DNA of 64,000 bases, from the NCBI RefSeq assembly GCF_017591425.1, contig NW_024465885.1, forward strand, positions 37,518,501-37,582,500, written 5' to 3'. The stretch comes from Ochotona curzoniae (lineage: Eukaryota > Chordata > Mammalia > Lagomorpha > Ochotonidae). The notes beneath the pieces are model-generated. The model was given only the letters and a program-made list of their open reading frames with translations, was not told the origin of the DNA and searched no databases. Of this stretch, positions 20,164 through 32,914 are shown one piece after another. A program made the position numbers and the translations under genes. Each line of letters opens with the position of its first letter. Position 1 is the first letter of the stretch.

Positions 20164-21149
20164 GGTGATGATGTGGTCACATAGGTCAAGGCTTGACTTG
20201 CACATAGTCTTGACTATTTAATTGGCAAAGCTTGACCCGGGTCCCCTTGACCTCCCAGTCACTTCATGTTTTGGTGCTTGCTGGATCTGCCAATCTCTTC
20301 AGACCCGAGTCGTGAAATCAGTAGGACACTAAAATCAGTTCACACATTATGAACATTGACATTCCTCCTCATCCACTGTTGGAATATCTGTCTAGAATCT
20401 TGTAACTGAAATCCAACAAACCCAGAGATCACCTGTTTGATTCCCCTGTGAAAGCAGGTACATTTGCAACATTATTTGAGACAGCCATATAGCTTCTGCT
20501 TCCTTATTTTCTAATATTGGGAGTAAGCTGCAGAAAATGCTTCTCTAGAATTTTTGTGCTGTTAGATTGAGATGAAATGTGCTTTCACTTTATTCTTGTG
20601 TTTCGTTACTGAAGTGGTAGTGCTCAGTACAAAAACAGACTGCTTTCATCCACAACACACTCCTTCACAACTGTTGAAAGATATCACATGTTGTCTTGGA
20701 CTCCTTCTCAAACTGAAACATCCGATTTTTCTATACTGTCCCACATAGGATATGGTTGTCTGATCCCTCATGATGATGAACTGTGGATGCAATTCCTTTT
20801 GCCAAATGACTTTATTTTTTTCATCCACTCAGAGAATACTGAAGGATCATCTATCAAGCTGAGCTATATTTTTAAAAAGAGCATGTAAATAAGGAAATAT
20901 ATTAAAGGGCATGTGATTGTACAAATCATGAAGAGTAGCAGAACAAGGAGATAGACTGTGTCTGTGGGTATGGGATCGGAGACTTGCTTGCTCTTGTACA
21001 TAGAGTTATCGGGTAGGTCTCACTGGTGGGGCTATGTTGAGGCAAGTGCAGGGAGAGGATAGTACTAACACAGGAGTAAGTGATGTTTCAAGAGCAACAA
21101 GAGAGCTCTTTGAGGGAATGAAAGAGAGTGGCAAGAGGAAGGTTAGGCA
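20164..21149. other. Intergenic sequence, nothing recognised
   Basis: About 1 kb with only short chance ORFs. Confidence 0.4.
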
Positions 21150-21527
21150 GGATGCTTTGGGCTGAACCGTGTGCCCTCAAAACTCGGACATTGAAGCCCA
21201 AACCCTCAGCACTCCAGAATGGGACCATAAACTTGAAAGCAATGAATCAGCATGAATTCATGAGTGTGGGCCTTCAGCCTGCTTAACTGATGTCCTCACA
21301 GACAGAAGAGACTAGCATTCGGATTTGCACAGCAGAAGGACCATGGAAAGGCCCAGGGAAAGTATGGTTGGTAATCCACGTGGGAAAGATAAGACTTCAG
21401 AGCAAAGTCACCATGCTAGCACCTTCATCATGCCTCTGGAATTGTCAGAAAATAAATTTCCATTGTATAAGCCATTGAGACTGTGGTAGTTTGTTATGGC
21501 ATTTCTGGGAAAGTGACACAGAAGTGA
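21150..21527 (+). mobile_element. MaLR-type LTR relic
   Basis: GGGCTGAACCGTGTGCCC, a CATTGAAGCCCAAACCCTCAG block, GATGTCCTCACAGACAGAAGAG, CATGCTAGCACC, TGGAATTGTCAGAAAATAAATTTCC, TAAGCCATTGAGACTGTGG and TTGTTATGGCA follow MLT1/MST-like LTRs in forward orientation, including the AATAAA polyadenylation region near 21450. Solo, non-coding. Confidence 0.7.
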
Positions 21528-21675
21528 AAAGAGACAAAGTATAGGGCCTTGAACATGATCACATACAGTACTTTGAACAAAATGGAACCCAGTGCAGTGT
21601 TTTAAGTAGACTAAGAGTGTGGTTTAGTTGATACTTTCGAAGAATGACTCCTGTAATGAAGGTTGGTAACATTGG

Positions 21676-21965
21676 GTGTGGGTGAATCAACCTAAAGGTT
21701 AAGATACTAGCTAGGATACACACATCCTACTACTTCGCTCTGATTCCCGATTCCAACTTTATTCTTAAACAGATGGCTCAAGTTCGTGCAACCCACATGA
21801 GAGATCTGAATTAAGATTCTGACTCCAGGCATTGGTCCCATTCCTGGCCATTTCATGCTTTTGGAGAGTGAGCGGGCAGATCAAAGATCTCTCTGTATCT
21901 GCTTCACTCCTTCCCTTCCCTCACTGGCCCTCAAATACAGACATGCAGATTTTTATTTTAAAAGA
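21676..21965 (+). repeat. CSINE, old
   Basis: Degenerate head from about 21676 (GTGAATCAACCTAAAGGTTAAG), CACATGAGAGATCTGAATTAAG, GGAGAGTGAGCGGGCAGATCAAAGATCTCTC, and CTCAAATACAGACATGC tail. Confidence 0.65.
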
Positions 21966-22467
21966 CAAAAAGAAAATTCATAGGATGGCAAGGGTCAAAG
22001 AAGAAAAAAATATATAAGACACCATTGGAGAAATGTGGGAGGTGTCTAAAACAAATTTTGGGATATATTTTGAAGTTAGAGCCAAATGGGTTTTCTGATG
22101 AACTGGAAATGAGGTGTGAAGGAATGTTTTCAAGAATGACACAAGGCTTTTAGCTATAGGGGCTGGGGAAGACAGAGTTAGCAGAGAGATGGGGGAATAC
22201 TGTAAGAAAGCTGATTTTTAAAGATGCTGTTTGGCACTTTAGGTGCTGACTAGCACATGATTAAGGGAAATTATTAAAATAAAACTTTAGGTAATGTTCA
22301 GTGAGATCACTCGGGTATAATGACAGAAAACAAGGATTGAGTGCAGCACACCTAAACACTTTTTGAGATGAACATAGACTAGCAAAGCAAACAGAGAAGG
22401 CTCAGCAAGTGATATGGGAAGAGAAGAAGCAGTTGTTACCAAGATGCCAAAGTAACAAAGTGTTAAG
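21966..22467. other. Intergenic sequence, nothing recognised
   Basis: Unique AT-rich DNA between two SINEs. Confidence 0.4.
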
Positions 22468-22778
22468 CAGGACCAGCTTTGTGGCATAAAGGATCATACC
22501 GCTCTCAGGATTGGCAGCATCCCATATGAACACTGGTTAAGTCCCGGCTGCCCCACTAAGGATCCAGTTCTCTGTTAGTGTGCCTGGTGAAGCACTGGAA
22601 TATGGCTCCTGAAGCCACTGGGCTCTTCCAGCCAATGGTGCAAGCCTTCTGGATTTGGTGTGCTCCAACCCTGGCTGTTGCAGCTGTTTGAGGGAATGAG
22701 CCATGATGACATGGAAGACCTCTCTATGTCTCTTCCTCTGTCTCTAACTTATGCCTTTAAAGAAATTAAATCTTAATA
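22468..22778 (+). repeat. CSINE, old
   Basis: GGACCAGCTTTGTGGCATAAAGG head, GGCAGCATCCCATATGAACACTGG, GTCCCGGCTGCCCCAC, TTAGTGTGCCTGGTGAAGC, GTTTGAGGGAATGAGCC and a TTAAATCTTAATAAAAA tail. Confidence 0.8.
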
Positions 22779-23894
22779 AAAATGAGGGGTTTCAGAGGAA
22801 TGAATGAATACTGCAAATAGACCAAATATAAGGATCCGATAGATTTAGTAATGGAAAAATCAGTGGTGACATGAACAAAGGTTGATGTAAGGATAGAGGT
22901 CCCACTGGAGAGGATTCTAGAGAAGTTGGGGCGAAGAATTTGTTGTCAGCAATTAATCTTTTTGAAGACAAGTGCTGCAAAAGAGACAAATAGTGTAGTT
23001 GTAGCTAAAAGAGAATGTCAGGAAAGGATTATTTATATATTTATCTGCATTTTGAGAACTTTGTTGTCTGGCATATCCTTTAGTACCACATGTCATAGTA
23101 ATTAGTGAGGTTAACCTCTGATAACTTGCTGATGCATTTAAAATATTGAATTTTTGAATACTAAAATGTTACCCATAAAACATGGTTTACAGATGTACTA
23201 TTGTCCTTGAGCTTCTTTATCCGTGGGGTCATCCATTGGTCACAGCCATTCTGGATGGTCTCTGGCTGCACAGTGACTGAAGTAACACTGTGCAACACTT
23301 CACCACTGTGTATGTCCCAGCAGTCACTGACCGGGGCAGACAAGTCTGAACATTACCCATGCACTCTCATAATAACAAATGTGTGTTCTCGACTTTCCTT
23401 AAGACACAGCACGCGACATTAGGGAAAAGACATAAAACTTTAAATTAGAAGCAAGGGCAGTTATATATATATATTAAAAACAACAGTCCTTATTAAAAAC
23501 TCGTGCAATTTTAAATCTAGCCTGAATCTCCTTTACTGGGGCAAAGCAAATTTTCAAGGTGATTATTTATCTTGCATTATTAATACAATAAAAATTAATT
23601 TTTCTTGACGGAATTAGATTAAAGCAGTAGATTCTGTATTAAAAATGTTTATTATGGCATAAACCTCACCTGTTTCTTAAAAAGAAATTAAAGATAACTT
23701 GAATGAATATGCCAAACTTACAAGGCCTGCATTTTTTGCTTTAGATAATATGCCCTCAAATTAAAATGCAATTCCCACCCAGCAATAAAGTTTTCAGCTC
23801 TGGATTATCTATCACTGTATTGTGAATAGCAGGAAACCATTTATACTGCCTAGAATATTGAGCCCAACAATGCCTTAAAAAGTGCATTGGTTTC
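22779..23894. other. AT-rich intergenic sequence, nothing recognised
   Basis: About 1.1 kb; a short TA repeat near 23463. No gene or identifiable repeat. Confidence 0.4.
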
Positions 23895-24172
23895 AGGGAT
23901 TTGGTGTTGCAGATTAGGCCACTGCCTGTGATGTCAGCATCCCATATGGTCTCAGGGTTAAGTTCTGGCTGTATCACTCCCAGCCTACCTCTTTACTAAT
24001 GTGCCTGGGAAAGCAATGGAGTGTGGCCCAAATGCTTGGACCCCTGCATCCATGTGAGAGACCTGGAAGCAACTGCTGGCTTCTAGCTGCAGCCTGGCCC
24101 AATCCTGGCTGTTGCGATTATTTTGGGAATGAATCAGTGGATAGAATATCTGTCTCTACATTTAATGAAGAC
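23895..24172 (+). repeat. CSINE, old
   Basis: GGGATTTGGTGTTGCAGATTAGGCCACTGCCTGTGATG head, the B-box region near 23950, ACTAATGTGCCTGGGAAAGC, GAGAGACCTGGAAGC. The 3' end is cut after TCTGTCTCTACATTTAATG. Confidence 0.8.
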
Positions 24173-24448
24173 TGTCATTTTTAATATGGCTTCACTATGA
24201 TATATTCATCCAGCATAGAAAGTTATATCAATGCTAGAAGTGCAGATTCTCAATTTACTTCCAGACATATCACGAACATTTTCACATTTGTCAAGTACAA
24301 TTTTAAGAGAAAGAACATACTATAGAACAATTCTATGTAAAAGAAAATGATTTAGTAACAAGAAAAAACTGAATAAGAAGGAGAAAGAACAACTACTGGA
24401 GCAATGTCCTAGGTAGATAAAAGGGAACAGTGCATGGTGTGCACATGG

Positions 24449-24461
24449 AGAAATTGGTCTT
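24449..24461. repeat. Target-site duplication, left copy (HMGB1 retrocopy)
   Basis: AGAAATTGGTCTT here and AGAAATTCGTCTT at 25605-25617 differ by one base and bracket the retrocopy exactly, as left by L1 machinery. Confidence 0.75.
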
Positions 24462-25604
24462 GGCAGTACATGGAGCTCCATTGGGAAAACCCCCGGGGCA
24501 AGTGAGAGCCAGATGGGCACTGGGCGACTGTGCCTCACCAAGGAAAAATAACTAACCATGGAAAAAAGGGGATCCTAAGAAGCCGAGAGCAAACTGTCAT
24601 CATATGCATTCTTTGTGCAAACTTGTTGGGAGGAGCACAAGAAAACCACCCGGATGCTTCCATCAATTTCTCAGAATTTTCGAAGAAGTGCTCAGAGAAG
24701 TGGAAGACCATGTCTGCTAAGGAGAAAGGAAAATCTGAAGACATGACAAAGGCGAAGGAGGCTCGTTATGAGAGAGAAATGAAAACCTATATCCTTCCTA
24801 AAGGGGAGACAAAAAAGAAGTTTAAGGATCCCAATGCACCCAAGAGACCTCCTTCGGCCTTTTTCTTGTTCTGTTCTGAGTATCGTCCCAACATCAAAGG
24901 GGAGCACCCTGGCCTCTCCATTGGTGATGTTGCAGAGAAGCTGGGAGAGATGTTGAATAACACTTCCGAGAAGAAGGCTGCCAAGCTGAAGAAGCACGAG
25001 AAGGATATTGCTGCATACCGAGCTACAGGAAAACCTGATGCAGCCAAAAAGGGAGTTGTCAAGGCTGAAAAGAGCAAGAAAATGAAGGAAGAGGAGGAAG
25101 ATGAAGAGGATGAAGAAGAAGAAGAAGAAGATGATGAATAAGTTGGTTCTCACACAGTTGTTTTTCTTGTCTATAAAGCATTTACACCCTCCCCCCCCCC
25201 CCATACAACTCACTCCTTTTAAAGGAAAGAAAATGAAAATGTAAGGCTGTGTCAGATTTGTTTTTAAACTGTACAGTATCTTTTTTTGTATAGTTAACAC
25301 ACTACCAAATGTGTCTAGATAGTCCTGTCCTGGTGGTATTTTCAATAGCCACTGACCTTGCCTGGTACAGTATCGGGGCTGTAAATTGGCATGAAAATGT
25401 AAAGCAGGTTCTTGTTTATGTACAGCACAAATTAGTTCGATATGGGGATGGTAGTTTTTCATCTTCAGTTGTCTCTGATGCAGCTTAAACAAAATAATTG
25501 TTGTTCTGTTACCTGAATTCCACTCTGTAATTGCAAAATCAAGCTGCAGCTGTTTTGTTGACATTCTGAATGCTTCTGAGTAAATACAATTTTTTATTAA
25601 AAAA
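24462..25604 (+). pseudogene. HMGB1 processed pseudogene
   Basis: An intronless copy of HMGB1 mRNA, the two-HMG-box chromatin protein with an acidic tail. The 5' UTR (GGGCACTGGGCGAC, AGGAAAAATAACTAA) leads to ATG at 24558. Box A is disrupted: one base gained in the first codons, one lost near 24593 and one lost near 24644 relative to the parent, so the first 30 or so codons are out of frame. From about 24647 the native frame resumes ([28 protein letters not shown]). Box B is present ([21 protein letters not shown]) but an in-frame 21-bp deletion removes about seven residues near 24966, and Trp before NNT is Leu. The acidic tail is shortened (24 or so residues with Met). The full HMGB1 3' UTR follows to an A-rich end at about 25604. 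Flanks carry a 13-bp duplication. The open frame at 24530-25141 is 203 codons but starts outside the parental frame. Confidence 0.95.
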
Positions 25605-25617
25605 AGAAATTCGTCTT
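25605..25617. repeat. Target-site duplication, right copy (HMGB1 retrocopy)
   Basis: Directly after the A-run of the retrocopy; partner of 24449-24461 (12 of 13 bases equal). Confidence 0.75.
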
Positions 25618-25639
25618 AAATAGAGCAATATTTATAGCT

Positions 25640-25735
25640 ATATTGCTTTATAGTTGCTACTAGTCACATGTGATTAAGTTTGATTATAGATAAAATATTT
25701 TAAGATTTAAATCCTCGGTTTCATACCCATGTTTT
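25640..25735. mobile_element. Possible hAT-type DNA transposon fragment
   Basis: GCTACTAGTCACATGTGATTAAGTTTGATTATAG resembles the TAGCCACATGTGGCTA segment of an old mammalian hAT-Charlie-like repeat. A matching other end may lie at 26440-26520 (CATTTCAAGTGTTCAATAGCCACGTGG, then GACAGTGCAG), with the SINE at 25748 inserted between. Family named from memory only. Confidence 0.35.
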
Positions 25736-25747
25736 AGATTTTTGAAC

Positions 25748-26018
25748 CATGATTTATTTATTAATTCGAAGAGCAGAGTGACAGAGTGTGAAAGCACAAA
25801 TACACGCACACACACAGAGATACAGACACAGAGAGAATTTCCACACAGGGGTTCACTCCTCCCAGATGGCTACAACAGTTAGATTGGAATAAGCTGAGGC
25901 CAGGAGACATGAACTACGAGTCAGTCTAACCTATGGGTGGTCAGGACTCAAATACTTGGCCCATCTTCTACTGCCTTGCGAGGTTTGGCAACAGGAAGCT
26001 GGATTTGAAGCAGAGTAG
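25748..26018 (-). repeat. CSINE, old
   Basis: TGATTTATTTATTAATTCGAAGAGCAGAG tail, a CA-rich purine stretch, CTCCTCCCAGATGGCTACAAC, GCCCATCTTCTACTGCC, AGGAAGCTGGATTTGAAGCAGAG. The head end is missing. Confidence 0.7.
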
Positions 26019-28147
26019 ATGGTCCCTTTATGGCTGAGGGACCATGGATTTTTCACAAGGTGCAAAGAAATGATGTTAGGAACCGAGGAGAGCAAATAAA
26101 GTATAGATTGGAACTATTGTAAGGGGACGGGTGATTAGTGTTGGGCTGGGAATCCAGGGCTTCTGGGATGACTAACACAGAATGGGTAAAGGGCAGGATG
26201 AGGTTCGCCATGCTAGCTGAAACCGACACAGTCAGCAGAAACATAATGCAAACCACAGGTAATGTTAAACTTTTCATAACCTTACTAAAAATAAAACAAG
26301 TACGTACTTTAATAATATAGTTTATATTATTATGCAAGTGATTATTTCAATACTTTTTCAGTATAAAATACATAGATGAGATATCTACATCCTGTTTTTT
26401 TTTTCAGCACTTTATCTTCCAATTGTGTGCATTGAGTAGTTAAAACACAACTCACTTCAGGTACATTTCAAGTGTTCAATAGCCACGTGGCAGCAGACAG
26501 TGCAGGGCTAGATGAAGATGGGGAGGCTGTAAGTGTTGAATGGTGCCTATGCAGCACCTCTTCTGAATACATACTATAATGAATTCAGTCTTAAATAAGC
26601 CAGCTATGATTATACGTAATTGCATGCTTATCTAATCCAATCTAGCTTGTCCATAATAGTATCACAGGAGTCTTGGTCATATTCTCTGTTAAGGTCCAAA
26701 AACGCCCATGTCAACCACATTGATCTAAGAGAGGGTCACGGGGCATGCATTTGCTGATTACTCTGTGCCAGTTTCAGCTCCTCTCTGGACGCCATTTCTG
26801 CTTCCTATGTTCTCATCTCAGTCATTTAAGGGTATGTTCCAATAAGTTTACTCTCCTTTCTGTGAAAGCAATGTTTTGGTTAATTATGACTAAATGTGTG
26901 GTGTTGTTTTTTTTTCCAGATCTCTGCTAGTTATAGTTACTGACTTTGGAGGAGAGATGAAGATGTAACAGTGTAAACAGTCGCTTGCCCTCTTGGTTCT
27001 GGCAAAGCTGTACTTGATTTATGGTACCTGCATTTATGATTCCAGAGCATTACCAACAAGAAGGAGTATGCATTTTGTAGAAAACCACATGAGAAAAAGA
27101 TGACCAGTCTGCCTTCCCCGAGAACTTGAAACCAAACTGCCAAAGGAGGTCAGTGGAGGACAATGTCCGGATTAAAATGCACCAGGAAAATCAATGAAGG
27201 GCATGGTAAAGACAGAGACAACCAAGGATTCCCTAGCTATCTCTCAGAAACACCACCAGGAAGTAGACTGGGGACAAACTTCAGTGGGTGCTTCCATATC
27301 TGTGTATTGATAGGCACAGAGTGGGAAATAGCCCGATATTTTAACACACAGTACACAGGACTTTGCAGTCATCACCAAGTGTGGGTAATAGGGTTGACAA
27401 CCAGAATAAGAAACACAGAGTAGATCTTTTTCAAAAGAAAATGACCTGAGAATATGCTATTGCTTGCTCCCCCTGGACAAGATTAAAAATCTTCCTGCTG
27501 CAGACTGATAATTTGAGTAGCCTCATAGCTGTAAGAACTCTTAGTCAGTGCCCAAGGCCTTGGGGCAAAGTTTTTAAAATGGGTATTCTCACATCACTGT
27601 TATACGTTGGAACACGGAATAAGGTCATGGGTCTTCATGAGACATTCTACACTCTTCCTTTTTTATTCCCAGTCTTGCACTGGTTTTATACATTTCTGTG
27701 CACTATCCTATACTTTGAGGAGACAAATGGGAAAGGAAGCCCACATTATGTGACTCAGAAATTTACAACTTAACCCTGGGTCTGTAATTTCCCTGTGGTG
27801 ACTCTGTAGGGATGATCTAAGCTTGGTTTCTATCTTCTCAGGTGTGAGAACAACAGAGCCCACTTCCTGAGTTTGCTATGGAGCTGAGAACTGGCATCTG
27901 CTTGGTGCTCAGCACATTACATATGCTTCATAAATGACTTTGGTGCTGAAACCATGGACTGGGGTTAGAAAAGATTTTGTATTTAGTTTGAATGGTTATT
28001 ATACACGACTGCAAAAAAAAAAAAAGACTGTGATGCAAGAATTGACTGAATCTTTGTGAACTCTGGGGTAAAAGGCAAGGATGTGAAGGAATATTGTCAG
28101 CAAAGGCCGAATGTGTTTATTAACAGAGGGACTAGATGTTCAGCAAA
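26019..28147. other. Intergenic sequence, mostly unassigned
   Basis: About 2.1 kb. Apart from the possible transposon end at 26440-26520, no gene, LINE or LTR landmark was recognised. Open frames are under 100 codons and unremarkable. Confidence 0.4.
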
Positions 28148-28275
28148 TTTAGGGCATGGGTGGCATTGTGGAACAACAGATAGTGCTTCCTCTCGAAGCT
28201 TCTACCATCCTATATCAGAGTGCCAGTTCAAGTTCCTGTTACTATAGCTCTCCGGTATGCTGTGGATAATGGCCC
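28148..28275 (+). repeat. CSINE 5' fragment
   Basis: GGGCATGGGTGGCATTGTGGAACAACAGATAGTGC head, CATCCTATATCAGAGTGCCAGTTCAAG, then body broken off after about 28275. Confidence 0.65.
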
Positions 28276-29555
28276 CAAGCTCGAAGCAGACGAAACTATA
28301 TATGACAAAGCAAGTGTGATATAGATTGACTTCCATGTAAAACAGACTCAGGTGAAGAACTTTAACAACGATGAAACAGCAGCAGAAGAATTTCAAATTG
28401 GCTGGGAACTGGGCCCCTATGATGCCAACCCTACTCAAACCACTGCTTAGGGAAGAAGAGTCTCAAAGTCTAAATTCACATCTGTACTTCGGCTTCCCCA
28501 ACTCCACCCTTCATGACTCAGGGAAAGGGCACACCTTATCTCACCTCAGCTCCTCCCCATAATAGTTGTTTTGGAATATTTAATATGTCGCTGAAGATTG
28601 TGGGTTGTCTGGATATTCTGAGCTAATTTAGACATCCAGCTATAGCTATCTCCTCACAGATAACATAGTTACTCTGCACTCCTGTAAAATCTGGCTATTT
28701 CCAGGTCTTCAAGATCCTAGAAGATGTTCCCGTAGGGGCTGCATCACATTTGGTTCTTAGATGTATGGTGACAGTGTGGATATAAGTTTCTTTCTTCCTC
28801 TTCAAAAACTGTACATCTTTATCCTTGATCTTCGTTTACTGACTCAAGCAATGCGGCTAAACATAAACAAATAGGAGCATGAAACTCCACATACCAAAGC
28901 AACTACGTAAATTGGGCATACTTACAGTCTTAGATTATCTTCTCTCATCCACCACTGTGTTAGTGAAGAAACAAGAGAGCCCAGGGTACTGCCTCTGTGC
29001 TCATACATAATTATTCCTAAATTATGAACCTTACCATAAATAATCACAAGTGCAAAAGATAAAGAACAGAACTGTTTCCATTCCCTTGATCCTCTTATGA
29101 GGTTGTTTTATTGATTTTTAAAACAGCAACAAAGAGTTTATGGAAGAAGTTATCATGGAACTGGTAAGACACTAAATGTAAGGGGCATAGAAAATAAGAA
29201 TGAAAGCATACTATGACATTAAAGAACAGCTTTACATTATATAGCTGAAGAATGTGTTCCACAGTTACTCCAGAACCGTGTGGTAGTGCATTCTCTCCAT
29301 CACCATGCTCGTTTAGAGCCCTCTCCTCACCACCACCAAGGGAAGTCTGATCTTGGTGAAAGGACTAGTAAATGTCCTGATGATACACAGGGTATAGAAG
29401 CTAGTGAAATTATCACTGTTGGTGACATATGTATTTAAAAGTAGTAATGTATACTGAAAATTGTGCAGTGCTCTTTGTTGGTTCAGTGAAAGTTCTAGAA
29501 TTGAGTTAGAACGATAGGACTGTGTTTACAACTTGTGCTATTATTACAATTAAGC
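28276..29555. other. Intergenic sequence, nothing recognised
   Basis: About 1.3 kb without gene or identifiable repeat. Confidence 0.4.
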
Positions 29556-31222
29556 CTTGCTTTTAAAAATTGTTATTATTTTTTCATGATACAGTTTGGT
29601 GGGTACATGGATTGTCTCCTCCTTTTCTTCCCTTCCTTTTTCCCCCTCTCACCACTTCCAACCATAATATTATCAGAGCAATACAGTAACAGTTACAAGG
29701 TTAACATTCTGCTATTTAAGTGTATGACGGCATTGCAGATACAACGGTAGAAAATCTAATATTAAATTGTCAAGGAATCTTTAATTGTTTCACTGGGAGC
29801 CCTCCTTTTATTCAGGAGTACAGATGCCTACTGCAACATATCTACACTGCCCCGTATGCTAGTCTCCATTATAAAGTTCATCAACAAGAGTATTTGTATA
29901 TATGTATTTACCTATGTATCTATTTGTTTTGTATTTTGCGTGAACGTTACCTTATATCAGATAGAAGATGTAGTAATTGTCTTTTTGGGACTGAAAGCCT
30001 TATGTTTTAAATGTTTCATAATTAGTTTTTTCTTTCCTGTTTTGTTTTGTTGTTGTTTTTGCATTGTTTTCCTTTGGCTTATTTTGAATACTCTGGGTCT
30101 TCTGTGATTCCATATGGATTTTAGGCTTTTGGGCTTTTTTTTTTCTAATTCTGTAAATAATGACATTGGTATTTTGGCAGGGATTGAATTGAGTTTGTCA
30201 ATGGCTTTAGCTAGAATAGGCATTAGAATGACATTAATTTTCCTCATCTGTGAGCAAGTATTATCTTCCTTTATAGATGTATATCCTTAGTGACTTCTCC
30301 TGTAGTATCTTATAGTTATCATTGTACAATTCTTTCTCTGATTAGATTTATTTCTAAATAATTGATTTTTTATGGTTATTAGGAATTGAATTTCCGTTTT
30401 GATTTCTGTTTTGAGGGGCAAGTACATGATTAGCATATAAAATTCTATTTCATATGTTTCTTTTGCAACCTGTGAATTTACTGAATAGCTTTATCAGTTC
30501 TAATTTTTTTTTTGTGGAGTGTTTAGGGTTTTCCATGAACAGTATTGTGTCATTTGCAAGCATGATTATTTTGATTGCCTTCTCTCCATTATTGTTGTTC
30601 TTTATTTCTTTCAATTTCTCAATTGTCCTTGCTAAAACTCCCAGTACTATGATGAGTGGTGAAAGTGGACAGTTTCTTCTTGTTCTAGATCTGAGGGAAG
30701 ATGATTTAAAATTTTCCCTATTCAGTGATATTGGCTGTTGGTCTAGAATATATACCCATATAATTTTGAAGTATTTTCCTTCTATACCTAATTTTTTGAG
30801 AGTTTTTATCACCAAAGGATGTTGAGTCTCATCAAATGCTTTCTCTATAAATATTGATGATTATTTGTTCTTTTCTTTGTTCTATTGATGTGATTCTTGA
30901 TGTCAATATATTGATTTGTGAATGTTGAACCATCTCTGGGATAAATTGCATCTCTGGGATTAATTCCACTTGACCATGATGTGTGATCTTTTGGGTTTAA
31001 TGCTGGGTTCAGTTTGCTACTATTTTGTTGTGAATTTTTGCAGTTAGGTTCATCAAGGATATTGACTTTTAGTTTTCATTTTGTGATATGTCTGTTTTCT
31101 TTTGATTTCAGAGTGATGCTGGCTTCATAGAGTTTTTTTTTTTTTGCAAGATTCCATTCTTTTTCAAAATCTTGGATTAGTTTCAAAATAATTGGAGTTA
31201 CTCCCTCCTTGAATTGGATTGT
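29556..31222 (-). mobile_element. Old LINE-1 fragment (ORF2 RT region to 3' end)
   Basis: From right to left the minus strand carries the reverse-transcriptase part of L1 ORF2 and then a 3' UTR-like stretch ending near 29556. One open piece (30450-30815) still reads as RT: PLSPLIIVLGVLARTIEKLKEI, then a catalytic motif degraded from YADD to LANDT, and the motif E region. Stops and frameshifts interrupt the rest. The 5' part of ORF2 and ORF1 are absent; the L1 match stops at about 31222. Sequence is far more diverged than the young L1 at 48 kb, so this belongs to an older lineage. Confidence 0.85.
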
Positions 31223-32914
31223 GATAGCCAGGGACTCATACCTGGTGCTAACTGAAAAAAAGGGGCTGCCCCATTGTCTTACTGGGAAGCCCGAGTGATG
31301 TAGGTGCTTGTGGTACCAACAGCTTTGGCCCTAGGACTGTGTGATGTAGAAGAGACCTTTCTCAGGTTCTGCCAGGGGAATATTACTGGGACTTATAAAA
31401 CCAGAAGTCTTTTCAAGCACTGGAGTAGTTGACCAACATGTAGGAATATGGAAGATTTTGCAAAGGTCTACAAGAGATTCTGTAAAGGCAGTAATGGGTC
31501 CAGAAAGGTGGGATATAGGTAAACTCTTCTCTAGGCCATACTCAGTAATTCCAGTGGTTTGAAGGAACTGATTGTTACAGTACTGGTTTTGATTATTATG
31601 GTATAGGTGCTGATTTCTACAGTATTGATGTTACAGGGCAGAGTGGAGTTGTGGGGAGGTGGGGGTAGTCATCTGTCTGAAGCAGAGGGATACAGATAGA
31701 ACGCTCTTGGAACCATACGTGACTGCAAGTCACTCTAAAGATCATACTACCAGCAGCCCCAATTCCACAGGCACAGATGAAACTGCTCCAAGTTCTCACA
31801 TAGCATGTGAAGGTGTTGCCAGGGTGTTGCCCATGTTTTATAGCACTGAGAGCTAGGAGGGGCAGTGGGAGGTTCCTCAGATCATATCTGGATTTTGCAT
31901 GGGCTGTTGCTGGTGTTAGTCTCAAGAAGTTGAGAACTCCTGTAGATCAGGTAAAACGAGAGAGGCTCTGGAGCCTATCCTGCAACTCCAACAACTGCAG
32001 GATGCAGGGCGTCTGGTGACTTTTGTAGCCTGGTAGCAGTGGAATTGAATTCAGCTGTGTCATTTAATATAGGTAATTGAGCCTGGAACTGTGGGTGGGG
32101 GTGGTAGCAGAGTGAGGGAAATGAAGCAACAGGGCTTTCTGTTTCAATGAAAAGTAGCTGCTTGAACCACAGCCAGCCAGCTCCCCAGAGTTGAAGTTAG
32201 TGAGGGACTGTGGAATCATCTCTTTGTAAGGCTGCTGGTGGCAGGTGCACAACAATCTCTTCCTATCTTGGAAAGACTGCTTTCCAGCTGAAAGCCAGCT
32301 GTGTAGATCCAGGGTTGGCTGGTAACATGGGGCAGCTGGCCCGCGTCTGCAAGGCTGTTCTCCTTCCTTGCTTTCCTATGGGGTCTCTGCATTGTCCTGT
32401 CACTTCTGTGCTGACGGTTTCTATTAGCTCTTCTCCAGGGAACATGGTCTTACCTTTGTTTTTCACATTTGTCTGTATTTGAGGACACATCTTTATCTCT
32501 CCCTATTTCATAATTTGTTCTTCCAGCAAGGGATGATTAAATTTCTATAGTCTTATTGTTTGGGGTAATGCACTCACATATCAAAAGTATAATAAATATT
32601 TGGAGATCACTAACACAATAAAACTGTTCCAACAATCTGTAAGAAATTCTGCTATGCTTCTGGTAAAAACTAAAAGTAAGAAAATAAACTGATTTATAAC
32701 GAACTGGAATGTACTGGCTCCTGGTTCTGATGCAAGGGGAGCCCAGACACAGGACTCTGACACCTGCAGGACCCTCTTCGCTTCACTATCCCTTGGTGGA
32801 AGGTTGGAAGGAAGAGAGAGCAGGAACAAGCAGAAGAGGAGGCCTGTACTAAATTTGCTTTTTAAAATAATCCATTTTCATGATAATAAATCCTCTCCTG
32901 GAATGAAAGCAGCA
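31223..32914. other. Unassigned, repeat-like intergenic segment
   Basis: Directly adjoining the old L1. It has higher GC than its surroundings and several 60-100-codon frames but no protein family resemblance. It could be a diverged L1 5' region or an unnamed LTR; I cannot decide by eye. Confidence 0.35.

Noticed and set aside
24530..25141. Functional HMGB-like gene
   Set aside because: No introns, target-site duplication, frame disruptions at the start, loss of part of box B: a processed pseudogene.
24692..25564. 290-codon open frame antisense to the HMGB1 retrocopy
   Set aside because: Mirror of the acidic and basic coding repeats and the 3' UTR; poly-Phe/Leu runs, no family resemblance.
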